Below are positions 7,623-19,138 of a DNA stretch of 64,000 bases, in pieces. The DNA is from Verrucomicrobiia bacterium. Lineage in GTDB: Bacteria; Verrucomicrobiota; Verrucomicrobiia; Opitutales; Cerasicoccaceae. How positions within the stretch are numbered: the stretch's first letter is position 1; each line of letters starts with the position of its first letter. The stretch spans positions 1 to 64,000 of the forward strand of contig JAUIAM010000024.1 of assembly GCA_030425485.1 (NCBI GenBank). The letters are read 5' to 3'. The translations under genes and the position numbers were made by a program. Under the pieces are notes generated by a model. The model was not told the DNA's origin. It saw only the letters and a list, made by a program, of their open reading frames with translations, and ran no database searches.

Positions 7623-10235
7623 TTACAGGCTGTTCAGAAACGCCAGTAGCTGGGCGCGCTCTGAGGCACTCATGCTGCGAAACACCTCACGCGCGGCCTC
7701 GGCTTCGCCCCCGTGCCAGAGGATGGCCTCCTCCAGACTCCGCGCCCGACCATCGTGTAGAAAGCGCGTGTGACCGCTGACCTCCTCCGTGCGCCCGATA
7801 CCCCACAGCGGCGGCGTGCGCCACTCGCTGCCCGTGGCCTCGCCTTCGGTGTAATCATCGGCCAGCCCCGCTCCCATGTCGTGCAGCAGCAGGTCGGTAT
7901 AAGGACGAATCGTCTGCCCCCTCAACTCCGCGATGGGAAAATCGGCCCGCGTCACGGCCTCCGGCTGATGGCACGCCGTGCAATTGGCCGCGGCAAACAA
8001 TGCCTTACCCGCCAGCACGTCCGGATGGTCGAGGTTGCGCCGCAGCGGTACGCCCAGCAGTTGCGTGTACTGCGTCAGCAGCGTGAGCTCTGCCCCGCCC
8101 AACTCCTCATCTTCACCAAAGAGCGCATTCCCCACGCCCATGTCTTCGTACAAGGCCAGAGCCACCTGCTGGCGCACGCTCGGCTGTCCGGCCTTCCAGC
8201 CAAAGCGCCCCACGCCCGTCTCGCCCGATTCGACGTCGCGCACACGATTGATGCGGCCAGAAATGCCGTCGCTATCGGCATCATCCGGGTCCGCCCAAGC
8301 CTCCAGCGTGCTCTCGGGTAGCGCCTCCAGCAGCCCCAGCCCGATGACTTTCGGGGCAATCCGTGGCGAACGTCTCACCCCCTCCAAACCGCCTGCGCTC
8401 AGGTCCGCAACGCTCATCACGGGTTTGACCAGCGTGTACGGCGTGCCATCGGTAAAGCTCCCGGAAACCTCCGTGTAGCTCACAGAAAGCCTGCCCTCAG
8501 GCGTTGCTCCCGGCACGGCCCGGTCCTGTAGTTGAAACCCGTAATCTGCGTGCGGCACCTGCTCGCCGGACTGCACCGAGGCGAGCTTGAGCAGCAGCCC
8601 CGTGGCCGGTGCCCCCGGTCCACTCGGCGGCGAGGCTGCCCCGTCGTTCACATGACAGTCAAAGCATGACGCAGCATTGAACAGCGGCCCGCCCCTGCCC
8701 TCCGCCACAAAGTCCGTGTCAAAGAGCTGCTTTCCGTTGAGGAAGGTCTGGAGCGTCCCCGGCTGCACGTTATGCGCCGCCTGGGCAAAGGAGTACTCCG
8801 TCTCCGCGTAGACATCGACCGTGGTCTGCCCTCCGCTGTAGGCTTCGGGGTTGTCCATGCGCTGAACAAGCCCGCCCGTGCCCACATGGAAGCGAAAAAT
8901 CGCAGTGTAATACTGCTGGCCTGTCCGCGTCCGCCGCAGCGTGAATTCGAGATCGACAAACTTGCCCGGCTCCACCGGCTCGATACGCCAGTAGAAAACG
9001 CCGTCCACCTCAAACATTCGGTGCGCCTGCGCGTAGTCTGCCCGCACATCCAGCGGGCGCTCCTCATGGGGTGTCGTCAGGCGGTCGTACAGCTTGATGT
9101 CTACGAAATCCACCGGCTCGGCGGGTGTCACGACCACGTCCACCGCGTCTCCGCGATCAATCAGCGTCACCCCAAAGGTGCTCCGGTCAAAGTATCCCTC
9201 AATGTAGGGGTCGAATCGCAACTCGTTCTCGTGACGATCGCGAAAACGCCCCGCCCCGAGCGTCACGATCGGCTCATCACGCTCGGGTTGAGCCGACCCA
9301 ATCACCCGCGTAAAGGCTTCACTGCGGATGTGGTCCGGGGTGAGCGAGTAAAATTTGTAGGCCAACGAGTCGCCTTCATTCGCGGCCAGTGTGTAACGCC
9401 ACTCACCCGCCTCCTCGTTCATAAAGTAAGCCTGCTCCGGGCCACCGTTGAGGCGGTAGTTCACCAGCATGCTATCGGGCGCATAGCCGGAACGCAGCCG
9501 TATCATTGCCTCCCCGTTGGCAAAGTCCACCCCGTGCGTGTAGTCGGCAGGATTCTCCGGTGCGGCCAACACATCGGAGTAGCTCGCCCCCGAGCCAGAA
9601 CCCCCACCAGAGCCACCGCCCTGACCCGGGTCGGCCTCACCGGGGTCGCCATCGGGCGGAGTATTTGCCCCGGCCATGACGTGTGCCACGCTGACCGTAT
9701 CGACCACCAGACCGCTCTGCTCATAGGTAAAATAAAAACTCACGCTGTCGCTCGCGCTCAGGGGCGGCGTGCTAAAGTGCCAGCGAGGCCAGTCACCACG
9801 CATGCGGTAGTTGAGCTGCGGCGCGTCGTTGAGTCGGTAGTGCACGTCGACAAACTCGCTGTCCTGCAGCGCGTAGTAGTCAAAGCGCAGGCTCCCGTCC
9901 GGCTGCTCCGACGCCCAGGCCAGATACGGCGGGCGACTCCCGGAGTTCACCTGCGACTTGAGGTTCTCCAGCGGCACCTCGAGCAAACGATAAAACACTG
10001 GCCCCTTCCCCGGCTCCGATTCCTCGTAGACCAGTTCGCTCCCATCCCCGGAAAAGACCGGCCCGAGCGCCTCCCAGTTGAGCAAATCCCCCGAGCGCTC
10101 CACCAGATAGACCGACTCCGTCGAGGACTCCCAGTAGATCCGGTGCAGGCCCGGCATCAGCTCCAGCCGCGGTGAAGCCAGTAAACCGGATAGCGTGAAC
10201 ACACAAGCGAGGAGATACGTAAGTCGCAGGCACAT
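7623..10235 (-). CDS. Di-heme oxidoreductase (putative peroxidase, COG3488 type) with long N-terminal extension
   Basis: 870-residue exported c-type cytochrome. Residues 1-21 form a signal peptide. Two heme-attachment motifs are visible, CFDCH near residue 523 and CTACH near 751, together with the family's C-terminal signature ([12 protein letters not shown]...[11 protein letters not shown]...FLHDGRA). The C-terminal 400 residues match the di-heme oxidoreductase/DUF1111 family, which resembles bacterial cytochrome c peroxidases; family members usually have about 450-500 residues. The additional 400-residue N-terminus contains a Gly-rich linker and beta-rich segments of unknown role, perhaps carbohydrate or surface binding. 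Divergent from uvrA with 135 bp between. Physiological substrate is unknown. Confidence 0.88.
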   Translation of the reverse strand: MCLRLTYLLACVFTLSGLLASPRLELMPGLHRIYWESSTESVYLVERSGDLLNWEALGPVFSGDGSELVYEESEPGKGPVFYRLLEVPLENLKSQVNSGSRPPYLAWASEQPDGSLRFDYYALQDSEFVDVHYRLNDAPQLNYRMRGDWPRWHFSTPPLSASDSVSFYFTYEQSGLVVDTVSVAHVMAGANTPPDGDPGEADPGQGGGSGGGSGSGASYSDVLAAPENPADYTHGVDFANGEAMIRLRSGYAPDSMLVNYRLNGGPEQAYFMNEEAGEWRYTLAANEGDSLAYKFYSLTPDHIRSEAFTRVIGSAQPERDEPIVTLGAGRFRDRHENELRFDPYIEGYFDRSTFGVTLIDRGDAVDVVVTPAEPVDFVDIKLYDRLTTPHEERPLDVRADYAQAHRMFEVDGVFYWRIEPVEPGKFVDLEFTLRRTRTGQQYYTAIFRFHVGTGGLVQRMDNPEAYSGGQTTVDVYAETEYSFAQAAHNVQPGTLQTFLNGKQLFDTDFVAEGRGGPLFNAASCFDCHVNDGAASPPSGPGAPATGLLLKLASVQSGEQVPHADYGFQLQDRAVPGATPEGRLSVSYTEVSGSFTDGTPYTLVKPVMSVADLSAGGLEGVRRSPRIAPKVIGLGLLEALPESTLEAWADPDDADSDGISGRINRVRDVESGETGVGRFGWKAGQPSVRQQVALALYEDMGVGNALFGEDEELGGAELTLLTQYTQLLGVPLRRNLDHPDVLAGKALFAAANCTACHQPEAVTRADFPIAELRGQTIRPYTDLLLHDMGAGLADDYTEGEATGSEWRTPPLWGIGRTEEVSGHTRFLHDGRARSLEEAILWHGGEAEAAREVFRSMSASERAQLLAFLNSL

Positions 10236-10370
10236 AGTAGTATGAGGAGTTTTATCGCAGAGCTTTCAGGAACGACAAAACGGCAGTAGGCGACATAGGA
10301 GCCCGAATCGCTCCCACTTATTCCCCGCAGCTTGCCTTTTTCTAAACCTCGACCACATTGACAGATTCTC

Positions 10371-13300
10371 ATGCCCAAAGCCGACTCCATCCGCCTCCGC
10401 GGCGTTCGCCAAAACAACCTCAAAAACTTCGACCTGGACATCCCTCTGGGCAAGCTCGTCGTCGTCACCGGGCTGAGTGGCTCAGGAAAATCGTCGCTCG
10501 TTTTTGACACCCTCCACGCCGAGGGCCAACGCCGCTACGTCGAGACCTTCTCTTCCTACACGCGCCAGTTCCTCGAAATGCTCGACCGACCCGACGTCGA
10601 CAGCATCGAGAACATTCGCCCCTCCATCGCCATCGAGCAGAGCAACACGGTCAAAACCTCACGCTCCACCGTCGGCACCATGACCGAGCTCTGCGACTAC
10701 TTCAAAGTCTGGTTCAGCCACGTCAGCCAACTCATCGACCCCGCCACCGGACTCCCCATCGAGGACGACAACCCCCAGTCCATCTGGACCAAGGCTCATG
10801 CCCAGTGGCCTGAGCAGAGCGTGCTCGTCGCCTTCCGTCTCGATAAGCCCAATAAGCTTTCCTGGCCGGACGTCCTCGGGCCAATATCTGCCCAGGGCTA
10901 CACACGCGTCATCACCGACGACAAGGTCGTCCTTATCGAAAACTTCGATACAAAGGCAAAGAGCAGCACGCTTTATGTCATTGCCGACAAGCTGAAGCTG
11001 ACCGACTCCGCCCGGAGCCGCTTCCTCGAAGCCGCCACCCAGTCCCTGCACTTTGGCCAGGGAAAAATGACGCTCTTTACCGACGCGGCGAAGCAGCTCG
11101 AAACCTACTCCGAAGGTCTCCACTCCCCCGCTACAGGAGAACACTACAAGCCTGCACGGCCGGGCCTTTTTTCCTTCAACTCCCCTCTCGGCGCATGCCC
11201 ACAATGCCGGGGTTTTGGCCGCGTGATCGAGATCGACTATCGCCTCGTCATCCCCGACCACAGCATATCGATTGAAGACGGTGCCATCCGCGCCTTCCAG
11301 GGCCAAGTCTACAGTGAGAGCCTGCGCGACCTCGTCAAGCGGGCCAAGCGCGAAGGCGTGCGCACAGGCATCCCCTGGCGCGACATGAGCGACCACGAGC
11401 GCGAATGGGTCATGGCGGGCGACCCCGACTACGACTACAACGAGACCGAAGGCAGCCGCAAGTGGTACGGCGTCAGGCGCTTCTTTGAGTGGCTCGAAAG
11501 CACCACCTACAAGATGCACGTGCGCGTCTTTCTGTCCAAATTTCGTTCCTACACCACCTGCCCCAGTTGTCACGGCACACGCCTCATCCCGGAAGCACTC
11601 AACTGGAAGTGGCACAGCCACACCCTGCCCGAGATTTATCAACTCCCCGTGGGCAAGCTGCTTGACCTCATGCAAAAGCATGCGCCGAAGGCTGTATCGA
11701 AAAAATCACTACAAAGCCGAGACGCCCCCTCCTCGCTCGCCTACGATGCCATCCTCACCCGCCTGCGTTATCTGGACGAAGTCGGCCTGGACTACCTCAC
11801 GCTTGATCGCGCCAGTCGCACCCTCTCTGGCGGCGAGGTCGAGCGGGTCAACCTTACCACCTGCCTGGGCACCGCGCTGGTTGACACGCTTTTCGTGCTC
11901 GATGAGCCCTCCGTCGGCCTTCACGCGCGGGACATTGATCGACTTGTCACCATCCTTCGCCGCCTGACCAACGCCGGAAACACCGTTGTCGTGGTAGAGC
12001 ACGACGAGGCCGTCATGCGCGCAGCCGACCAGCTCATCGAGGTTGGTCCCAAGCCCGGAAGCAGCGGCGGCGAAATTGTTTTTCAGGGCACTCCGGCTGC
12101 CATTGAGAAGCGCAAAACAAGCCTCACGGGCGGCTACCTCTCCGGTCGACTCAGCATCAGCCCACACACCAAGCCACGGGACACCAAGTCCGTGCCCAAG
12201 CTCACCATCAAGGGCGCCAGCAAGCACAACCTGAGCAAGCTCGGCGTAGATATACCGCTCCAGCGTTTCGTCTGCCTAAGTGGCGTCAGCGGCTCCGGCA
12301 AGTCCACCCTGCTCAACAACGTCATCCACCAGGGACTCCTCGCCAAGCATGGAAAACTGGCCGAAGACCCGGCCGAGATCGCCAGCATCACGGGCAACGA
12401 TGCTCTCGGTGACATCGTGCTCGTCGACCAGTCCCCCATTAGTAAGACGCCTCGGTCCAACGCCGCGCTCTACTGCGATGCCTGGGAGTACATCCGCCAG
12501 CTCTTTGCCCGTACGGATGCCGCCCGCAGCGCCGGGCTGACCGCCTCGCATTTTTCCTTTAATAGCGGGCAGGGTCGCTGCGACCACTGTCAGGGCCTCG
12601 GCTACGAGCGCATCGAGATGCAGTTCCTGGCCGACGTTTTCGTCCCCTGCCCCATCTGCGAGGGCAAACGCTTCAAGCCCGAAGTGCTCGCCATCCAGCA
12701 TGCGGGCAAGAGCGTAGCCGATGTGCTCGCGCTCGATGTCCGCCAGGCCCACGCTTTTTTCAAGGGCACCTCGCGTATCCAGAAAAAACTACAAACCCTG
12801 ATCGATGTCGGCCTGGGCTACCTCACACTCGGACAGCCGCTCAACACCCTTTCTGGCGGTGAATGCCAGCGTCTCAAGCTGGTTAAATACCTGGCCAACA
12901 CCAACGAGCAGGCACTGCTCCTGCTCGATGAGCCGACAACCGGGCTCCACCGCGACGACGTCGGGCGGCTCATTACGCTGCTTCAGCGACTGGTCGATGC
13001 GGGCAACAGCCTTGTCGTGATCGAACATCAACTCGACATGATCCGCGCGGCCGACTGGGTCATCGAGCTGGGCCCGGAGGCCGGAGCGCGCGGCGGGCAG
13101 GTGGTTTTCACTGGCACACCCTCTCAACTCCTGCGCAGCGGTACTGCGACGGCTCCCTTCCTTAAAGCGGAAGTCTCTGCAAAGCGCGCGCGGCCCAAAG
13201 CGAAGGTGGCTGCACCTAAAAAAGCTGTATCCAAAAACCAACTACAGATACTTGGTGCCCGTGCGCACAACCTGCGCAATCTCAACCTCAGCATCCCCCA

Positions 13301-15857
13301 TCATCAGTTTAATGTCGTCACGGGTGTCAGCGGCTCGGGTAAATCCTCCCTGGCCTTCGACATCGTCTTTGCCGAGGGCCAGCGGCGATTCATGGAGTCC
13401 ATGTCCGCCTATGCGCGGCAGTTCGTCGAGCAGCTCCAGCGCCCCGACATCGATGACCTGACGGGCGTCCAGCCCACGGTTGCCATCGAGCAGCGCGTCA
13501 CCCGCGGCAGCCGCAAGTCGACTGTCGCCACGATCACGGAGGTCGCCCAGTTCCTCCGCCTGCTCTATGCCAAGGTCGGCGTCCAGCACAGTCCCGTAAC
13601 GGGTGAGCCGCTGGAGGCCATGACTCCCGCGGCCCTGCGCAAACGCTTTAAGCAGGCCCTCGCATCCAAAGCCGCCCGTAGCACGAAAGCGCTCTACCTC
13701 TGCGCCCCCGTGGTACGCGCGCGCAAAGGCCACCACCAACCGCTGGCCGACTGGGCCCTCGATCACGGTTTTTCCCACATGCGCATCGACGGCAAGCTGG
13801 TTGACCTGGCAAAGTTTGAAAAGCTCGACCGCTATCGCGAGCACGACATCGAGCTTGTCTGGGACCTGTATCAGAAAACGGATACAGAGCGAAACAAGCT
13901 CCTGACCGACGCTCTCAAGCACGGCAAAGGCGCCTGCTTTCTCTACACAGAGTCAGACGGCACGCTGGCCTGGTTTTCCAGCACACGCAGTGATCCCGCC
14001 ACCGGCGAAGCCTACCCCGAGCTCGACCCCAAGCACTTTTCCTGGAACTCGGCCAAGGGCTGGTGCCTCACCTGCCACGGCCACGGCCAACTCCATACCT
14101 GGATGCGCAGCGACGAGCTCTACACCGAGCCGTTTCCTACAAAATTTGAAGATGGCGATACCTGCCCGAGTTGTCAGGGTGATCGGCTTAACACCGTCAG
14201 CCGCAGCGTGCTTCTGAGCACCAGTGACAAGCAAAAGCTCTCCCTGCCACAACTGCTGACGCTTGCACCGCAGCATCTGCTCGCCACACTCGACAACCTA
14301 CAGCTCGACGCCCGCGGCAAGCGCATCGCCCGCGAGATCATCCCCGAGATTCGCGAGCGCCTGCGGTTCATGGACCGCGTCGGCCTGAGCTACCTCAACC
14401 TCGACCGCGCGACCAACACCCTCTCCGGCGGAGAGGCCCAGCGCATCCGCCTGGCCGCGCAGCTCGGCTCAAACCTTTCCGGCGTGCTCTACGTGCTGGA
14501 CGAGCCTTCCATCGGCCTCCATGCCCGCGACAACGCCGAGCTCATCGCCTCCTTGCAGGACTTAAAAGCCAAGGGAAACACCCTGCTCGTGGTCGAGCAC
14601 GACGACGACACCATGCGTGCGGCAGACAACATCCTCGACCTCGGACCCGACGCGGGCATCCACGGCGGCCATTTGCTAGCCGAAGGCACGTATCAGAAGA
14701 TCACTACAAACGAGCAATCGCTCACCGGGCGTTACCTCAAGGACGGCATCGCCCACCCCCTCCGTGGCAGCTACCGCGACTTACCTAAAAAATGGACACC
14801 GCGCAGCAAGCAGGCAGACTGGCTCGTCCTGCGCCAGCCCGCCCTGCGCAACCTCAAGGGCGACGATCTGCACATCCCCTTTGGCCGTCTGAGCATGGTG
14901 TGCGGTATTTCCGGGGCGGGTAAATCCACCCTGACCCGAGGTCTGCTCAAGCCAGCCGTCGAGGCAGCCATCAAGCAAAAGGCACCCAAGCTCACCGGCG
15001 CGGAGCTAGGTATGCCGTGCAAGGACTTGATGAACGCCAGCACTTTCCGTGCCGTGATCGAGGTGGACCAGGAGCCCATCGGCAAAACCCCGCGCTCTAC
15101 CCCCGCGACCTACATCGGCGCCTTCGACATCATACGCGAGTATTTTGCCTCGCTGCCCGAGGCCAAAATCCACGGTTACAAGCCGGGGCACTTCTCCTTT
15201 AACACCAAGGGTGGCCGCTGCGAGACCTGTCAGGGTGCGGGGCGCGTCAAGCTCGAGATGAGCTTCCTGCCCGACCAGTACGTCCCCTGCGAGGACTGCG
15301 ACGGCAAGCGCTACGGCAGCGAGCTTGACGAGATTCAGTGGAACGGCAAGTCCATCGCCGACGTGCTTGCAATGAGCTTTGAGGAAGCCGCCGAGTTCTT
15401 CAGCTTTCACTCACGGCTCAGCGCAATGCTCGGGCTCATGGTGGAAACCGGGCTGGGCTACCTGACCCTTGGGCAGAGCAGCCCCACCCTCTCGGGAGGC
15501 GAGGCCCAGCGCCTCAAGCTGGTGAGCGAGCTCGCCACGGGCCTGCCCACCTACAAAGAAAAATCCCGCGGCATCCTGCGGCGCAATCTCTACCTGCTGG
15601 AGGAGCCCACCATCGGCCTGCACATGCGCGACTGCGAGCGGCTGATCGAGCTGCTGCACCGACTCGTCGACCAGGGGCACACCGTGATCGTGATCGAGCA
15701 CAACCTCGACCTCATCGCCGAGGCAGACTACGTCGTCGAGGTAGGCCCCGAGGGCGGAGAAGCTGGTGGCCACATTCTTTACCAGGGCAAAGCCAAGGGC
15801 CTGCTCAAGGTCAAGAACAGCCCAACCGCACCGTTTCTTCAGGAGAAGCTCCGCTGA
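10371..15857 (+). CDS. uvrA: Excinuclease UvrA, doubled form with four ABC modules
   Basis: Damage-recognition ATPase of nucleotide excision repair. At 1828 residues it is about twice the usual 940 and consists of two complete UvrA units. Walker A motifs start near residues 34 (GLSGSGKSS), 638 (GVSGSGKST), 985 (GVSGSGKSS) and 1512 (GISGAGKST); ABC signatures lie near 485, 827, 1350 and 1707 (LSGGExxR in all four). Zinc-type CxxC pairs accompany both halves. A Lys/Ala/Pro-rich linker (about 945-965) joins them. UvrA normally works as a dimer, so one chain may replace the dimer; chlamydiae have a UvrA of similar size. Six AT-rich GTATC...TACAAA-like stretches with codons unusual for the gene lie within it. 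Whether a single-length uvrA exists elsewhere cannot be seen. Confidence 0.95.
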   Translation: MPKADSIRLRGVRQNNLKNFDLDIPLGKLVVVTGLSGSGKSSLVFDTLHAEGQRRYVETFSSYTRQFLEMLDRPDVDSIENIRPSIAIEQSNTVKTSRSTVGTMTELCDYFKVWFSHVSQLIDPATGLPIEDDNPQSIWTKAHAQWPEQSVLVAFRLDKPNKLSWPDVLGPISAQGYTRVITDDKVVLIENFDTKAKSSTLYVIADKLKLTDSARSRFLEAATQSLHFGQGKMTLFTDAAKQLETYSEGLHSPATGEHYKPARPGLFSFNSPLGACPQCRGFGRVIEIDYRLVIPDHSISIEDGAIRAFQGQVYSESLRDLVKRAKREGVRTGIPWRDMSDHEREWVMAGDPDYDYNETEGSRKWYGVRRFFEWLESTTYKMHVRVFLSKFRSYTTCPSCHGTRLIPEALNWKWHSHTLPEIYQLPVGKLLDLMQKHAPKAVSKKSLQSRDAPSSLAYDAILTRLRYLDEVGLDYLTLDRASRTLSGGEVERVNLTTCLGTALVDTLFVLDEPSVGLHARDIDRLVTILRRLTNAGNTVVVVEHDEAVMRAADQLIEVGPKPGSSGGEIVFQGTPAAIEKRKTSLTGGYLSGRLSISPHTKPRDTKSVPKLTIKGASKHNLSKLGVDIPLQRFVCLSGVSGSGKSTLLNNVIHQGLLAKHGKLAEDPAEIASITGNDALGDIVLVDQSPISKTPRSNAALYCDAWEYIRQLFARTDAARSAGLTASHFSFNSGQGRCDHCQGLGYERIEMQFLADVFVPCPICEGKRFKPEVLAIQHAGKSVADVLALDVRQAHAFFKGTSRIQKKLQTLIDVGLGYLTLGQPLNTLSGGECQRLKLVKYLANTNEQALLLLDEPTTGLHRDDVGRLITLLQRLVDAGNSLVVIEHQLDMIRAADWVIELGPEAGARGGQVVFTGTPSQLLRSGTATAPFLKAEVSAKRARPKAKVAAPKKAVSKNQLQILGARAHNLRNLNLSIPHHQFNVVTGVSGSGKSSLAFDIVFAEGQRRFMESMSAYARQFVEQLQRPDIDDLTGVQPTVAIEQRVTRGSRKSTVATITEVAQFLRLLYAKVGVQHSPVTGEPLEAMTPAALRKRFKQALASKAARSTKALYLCAPVVRARKGHHQPLADWALDHGFSHMRIDGKLVDLAKFEKLDRYREHDIELVWDLYQKTDTERNKLLTDALKHGKGACFLYTESDGTLAWFSSTRSDPATGEAYPELDPKHFSWNSAKGWCLTCHGHGQLHTWMRSDELYTEPFPTKFEDGDTCPSCQGDRLNTVSRSVLLSTSDKQKLSLPQLLTLAPQHLLATLDNLQLDARGKRIAREIIPEIRERLRFMDRVGLSYLNLDRATNTLSGGEAQRIRLAAQLGSNLSGVLYVLDEPSIGLHARDNAELIASLQDLKAKGNTLLVVEHDDDTMRAADNILDLGPDAGIHGGHLLAEGTYQKITTNEQSLTGRYLKDGIAHPLRGSYRDLPKKWTPRSKQADWLVLRQPALRNLKGDDLHIPFGRLSMVCGISGAGKSTLTRGLLKPAVEAAIKQKAPKLTGAELGMPCKDLMNASTFRAVIEVDQEPIGKTPRSTPATYIGAFDIIREYFASLPEAKIHGYKPGHFSFNTKGGRCETCQGAGRVKLEMSFLPDQYVPCEDCDGKRYGSELDEIQWNGKSIADVLAMSFEEAAEFFSFHSRLSAMLGLMVETGLGYLTLGQSSPTLSGGEAQRLKLVSELATGLPTYKEKSRGILRRNLYLLEEPTIGLHMRDCERLIELLHRLVDQGHTVIVIEHNLDLIAEADYVVEVGPEGGEAGGHILYQGKAKGLLKVKNSPTAPFLQEKLR
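10933..14710 (+). repeat. Cluster of GTATC...TACAAA motifs inside uvrA
   Basis: Six AT-rich stretches resemble one another and the intergenic copies at 133-154 and 24957-24979: 10933-10955, 11694-11715, 12775-12794, 13227-13250, 13868-13888 and 14690-14710. The pattern is (G/T)TATC-N-(G/A)AAA, 3-6 nt, then (G/C)(A/T)TACAAA or ACTACAAA. They use codons such as GTA, CTA, ATA, ACA and AAA that stand out in this GC-rich gene. The members at 12775 and 13227 are the weakest. Confidence 0.45.
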
Positions 15858-16073
15858 CGCCAGGGCTTGCGCTGCCCAGACCCGCGGCAGACGCAGTCTG
15901 CTCTTTCGATTCATGACCCGTGCTCCGCACAAGCCATAAATCGATGATTGAAACGACGACACGGAGTCATCCCGCAAAGGGAACCTACTCCGCGAAGAGC
16001 CTGCCGATGGCTCCCTACGAAGCAAAAAGATACACCACTTGGCTTAAGCCAAGTATCCCGCGTGATAGCTTGC
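15858..16073. other. Convergent intergenic region with 18-bp palindrome
   Basis: Lies between the 3' ends of uvrA and the helicase gene. It holds a perfect palindrome ACTTGGCTTAAGCCAAGT at 16037-16054; on the minus strand a T-rich stretch follows a few bases later, so it may act as a weak terminator for the helicase gene. No gene is seen. Confidence 0.5.
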
Positions 16074-17345
16074 CTAGAAGGCGCGGCGCACGCGGGTGGG
16101 ACCACCACCGCGGTTGCGACGACGCGGGCGGTTGGCCTTGGCCTGCTTCTTGAGAGCTTCGCGGCGTCCGAGGTGGAGTTCCTCCAGGTCGGTGCAGTGG
16201 TAGGGATGATCGCTGACGATCGGGATCGGCTGGTTAATCATCTTCTCCACGTCAAAGAGCGTGTTCATGTCCTCGTCGGAGCAGAACGTCATGGCGCTGC
16301 CTTCGGCGTCAGCACGAGCAGTGCGACCGATACGGTGGACGTAGGACTCGGCCTGCGTGGGAAAGTCGTAGTTGTAGACGTGGGTGATGCCCTTCACGTC
16401 GAGCCCGCGCGCGGCCACATCGGTTGCGACGAGCACGGTGACTTTACCCTCGCGGAACATGTCCAGTGCACGCTCACGAGCAGCCTGGGTCTTGTCCCCG
16501 TGAATCTCGTCCGCCTTGATCTCTGACTGGCGCAGCTTTTTAACCAGGCGCGAAGCCCCGTGCTTGGTGCGCGAAAAGACAAGGGTCAACTCGCTGTCAC
16601 CCGACTCAATTTGCTTGCGCAAGAGGTGGGTCAGGAGCTTGGCCTTGTCCGTGGAGCGGACGAAGAAAACCTGCTGTTCGACCTTTTCCGCCGTGGAGGA
16701 TGGCGGAGCCACCGTCACGGTGATCGGATCGTTGAGGATGGAGCGGGCCAGCGACTGGACATTCATCCCGAGCGTGGCCGAAAGGAAAAGCGTCTGGCGC
16801 TCCTTGGGCAGTAGCGCGATGATGCGGCGCATGTCGGGCAGGAAGCCCATGTCGAGCATGCGGTCGGCTTCGTCGAGGATGAGCACCTCGGTTTTGCTAA
16901 AGTCAACATAGCCCTGCTGCTGCAAGTCGAGGAGGCGTCCCGGGGTGGCCACGAGGATATCGACCCCCTCCTTCAAGGCCTTGATCTGCGGCTCAAAGCC
17001 AACACCTCCGTAGACGACGAGGCGCTTAAAGTCGATATACTGCCCGTACTTCTCGTAGCTGCGGTCAACTTGCACGGCCAACTCACGGGTGGGCACGAGG
17101 CAGAGCACACGGACTTGCCTGGGTTCGAGTTCGCACGGCTTTTCGTGCAGGTGGTGCAGCGTGGGCAGGGCAAAGGCAGCGGTCTTACCCGTGCCGGTCT
17201 GTGCGCTCCCGAGCAGGTCGCGCCCTTCGAGGATCACCGGTATAGCCTGAGCCTGAATCGGTGAGGGGATCTTGTAATCACTTTCACCTAATGCACGGTG
17301 AAGCGGCTCTGCCAAAGGCAGGTCGTGGAAGGTCTTTTCTGACAT
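16074..17345 (-). CDS. rhlE: DEAD-box RNA helicase, RhlE type
   Basis: ATP-dependent RNA helicase of 423 residues when started at ATG 17345, where the Q-motif region begins; a 30-residue upstream extension from TTG lacks family similarity. Motifs in order: IPSPIQAQAIP (Q motif), AQTGTGKT (I), PTRELA (Ia), TPGRLLD (Ib), DEAD (II), SAT (III), HGDKTQAARE, TDVAARGLD (V) and HRIGRTAR (VI). The C-terminal tail is short and Arg/Gly-rich, typical of RhlE proteins involved in ribosome assembly or RNA turnover. Single gene, convergent with uvrA. Confidence 0.92.
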   Translation of the reverse strand: MSEKTFHDLPLAEPLHRALGESDYKIPSPIQAQAIPVILEGRDLLGSAQTGTGKTAAFALPTLHHLHEKPCELEPRQVRVLCLVPTRELAVQVDRSYEKYGQYIDFKRLVVYGGVGFEPQIKALKEGVDILVATPGRLLDLQQQGYVDFSKTEVLILDEADRMLDMGFLPDMRRIIALLPKERQTLFLSATLGMNVQSLARSILNDPITVTVAPPSSTAEKVEQQVFFVRSTDKAKLLTHLLRKQIESGDSELTLVFSRTKHGASRLVKKLRQSEIKADEIHGDKTQAARERALDMFREGKVTVLVATDVAARGLDVKGITHVYNYDFPTQAESYVHRIGRTARADAEGSAMTFCSDEDMNTLFDVEKMINQPIPIVSDHPYHCTDLEELHLGRREALKKQAKANRPRRRNRGGGPTRVRRAF

Positions 17346-17435
17346 GGTCTGTGTTGATAACAGCAATCGTGAGGTGGCCGGCAGTGTGCCAGCAACGGTG
17401 GTCTTTCTTTCAATGGCGGTGGGATTGCTGCTCAA

Positions 17436-17751
17436 CGACCGCCGTCGGAAATCGGGTACAAAGCCCGTGATTAAGCCGCGTAGTCAAACGCTCTCGCGGC
17501 CAAAGGCAAGCTTAAAGGGCTCAACCCGAATATGGGCGTTGACAGCGCGCCCCGCGCCCGCAGGCTATTCGTCAACTCAAGACAACTCATGAAACTCTCC
17601 GTCAACATTGTGATTCACAAGGTTTCCGCCGTGCGGTTCGGATAGTTTCAGCTTGTCGCAAGAGAATACTTTCCCAGCCCGCGGTCGCCGCGGGTTTTTT
17701 CGTTTCTGGAGAAGTCCGCCTCGCACTCACCTCCCCAAGACTTTTCCAACC
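17436..17751 (+). promoter_or_regulatory. Leader region of MATE gene with 18-codon ORF and hairpin
   Basis: 316 bp between the helicase and MATE starts. On the + strand there is a possible -35 (TTGACA, 17535-17540), an 18-codon open frame at 17589-17645 starting MKLSVNIVIHKV, and then a terminator hairpin at 17678-17700. This is the arrangement expected of a leader peptide with transcription attenuation, or of a small RNA or peptide gene ending just before the transporter gene. No known riboswitch fold was recognised. The role is inferred from layout only. Confidence 0.4.
17678..17700 (+). terminator. Intrinsic terminator upstream of MATE gene
   Basis: CCCGCGG (17678-17684), loop TCG, CCGCGGG (17688-17694), followed by six T. 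It lies about 50 bp before the chosen MATE start codon, so it would prevent read-through into that gene unless regulated. Confidence 0.75.
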
Positions 17752-19134
17752 ATGACTTTCGCCCAACGACTCAAAACCGAATCCCGCCCGACCCTGGCGC
17801 TGGCCTTCCCCCTCATCACGGGGCAAGTCAGCCACATGCTGACCAACCTGACCGACACCATCATGATCGGTCGCCTCGGGGTCGCGCCCCTGGCAGCGGC
17901 CACCCTGGCCAACATGGTGCTGCTGCTGCCCATGATGTTCGCCATCGGCATGGCGTTGGCTGTTTCCATCCAGGTCTCGCAGGCCCGGGGGGCCATGCGC
18001 CCCGCCGTTGCCCGCTCGGCCATGCGCCACGGACTGTACCTGTGCGTCGGCATCGCCATTATCACCGTCGCCCTCTCCGCCCTCTCGATTCCGCTGCTCT
18101 CGTACCTGCACCAGCCAGCCGAAGTCGTGGCCATGGCGCCGGACTATTTCATGCTGATCGCGGTGTCGTTCATTCCGGCCATGGGCGGGATGGTCATTAA
18201 AAACCATGCCGACGCCATGAACCGCCCCTGGCCCCCGCTGTTCATCCTGCTCGGCGGTGTGCTGCTCAACGTCTTTTTCAACTGGCTCTTTATCTACGGT
18301 AACTGGGGCATGCCGGCCTGGGGACTGGAAGGGGCCGGGGTGGCCACCGTGCTGGCCCGCGTGCTGACCGTTATCGGGCTGCTCATCTGGTGCCGACAGG
18401 ACGCACGCCTGCGTGAGTGGGCCCCGACGCGCTGGTTTGCCAAAATCGACTGGCAGGAACTCCGCGCCATGTGGTCGCTCGGCTGGCCCACCAGCTTCCA
18501 GATACTGTCCCAAATCAGCGCCTTTGTCACCGCTTCGCTCTTCATCGGGTCGATCGGGGCCGATGCCATGGCCGCCCACCAGATCGCCCTCACCTGCACG
18601 GCCACGATCTTCATGGTCCCGGTGGGGCTCTCCCAAGCCCTGACCGTACGCGTCGGGGCCGCCTTCGGTGCGCGCGTGTACGAAGTCATGCGCCCGATCC
18701 TTGTTGGAGGCTGGGTCATGGGTGGGCTCTTCACGCTGTGCAGTTCCATCTGCTTTTTGCTCCTAAACCAACAGATCGCGAGCGTCTTTATCGAACAAGG
18801 GGAAACGCTTATGCTGGCCGCCAGCCTGCTGCAAATCGCAGCGGTGTTCCAGTTTGGCGACGCCATGCAGGTCACCAGCGTGGGGGCCCTCCGCGGCCTG
18901 GGCCAAGTCCGCCTGCCTGCATGGATAGCCTTCCTCTCCTCGTGGTTCATATCGATTCCCTGTGGTTGGCTCCTGGCCTTCGAACTCGACATGGGCGTGC
19001 GCGGCATCTGGTGGGGCTTCACCGCCTCGCTCACCACGCAGGCTTTCGCCCTGGGCTGGCTGGCCTGGAAGAAGACCAAGACCTCCAGCCTGCCCCGCGA
19101 CCCGCTCTGGGACGAAGTCCGCGCCGCCGGGTAG
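17752..19134 (+). CDS. MATE family multidrug/cation antiporter
   Basis: 460-residue inner-membrane exporter with twelve hydrophobic segments, the usual MATE size. Start at ATG 17752 gives the N-terminus MTFAQRLKTESRPTLALAFP typical of NorM-like proteins; the longer frame from 17653 would read through a terminator hairpin and is rejected. Family hallmarks include LTDTIMIGRLG in helix 1-2 and the repeated, similar second half (AHQIALTCTATIFMVPVGLSQALTVRVG). These proteins export cationic drugs in exchange for Na+ or H+; substrate here is unknown. The upstream short ORF and hairpin may control it. Convergent with the lipoprotein gene only 4 bp away. Confidence 0.92.
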   Translation: MTFAQRLKTESRPTLALAFPLITGQVSHMLTNLTDTIMIGRLGVAPLAAATLANMVLLLPMMFAIGMALAVSIQVSQARGAMRPAVARSAMRHGLYLCVGIAIITVALSALSIPLLSYLHQPAEVVAMAPDYFMLIAVSFIPAMGGMVIKNHADAMNRPWPPLFILLGGVLLNVFFNWLFIYGNWGMPAWGLEGAGVATVLARVLTVIGLLIWCRQDARLREWAPTRWFAKIDWQELRAMWSLGWPTSFQILSQISAFVTASLFIGSIGADAMAAHQIALTCTATIFMVPVGLSQALTVRVGAAFGARVYEVMRPILVGGWVMGGLFTLCSSICFLLLNQQIASVFIEQGETLMLAASLLQIAAVFQFGDAMQVTSVGALRGLGQVRLPAWIAFLSSWFISIPCGWLLAFELDMGVRGIWWGFTASLTTQAFALGWLAWKKTKTSSLPRDPLWDEVRAAG

Positions 19135-19138
19135 AGGG

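Noticed and set aside
8772-10175. 467-codon + strand frame opposite the di-heme protein
   Set aside because: Basic, low-complexity antisense frame; the minus-strand frame has two heme motifs.
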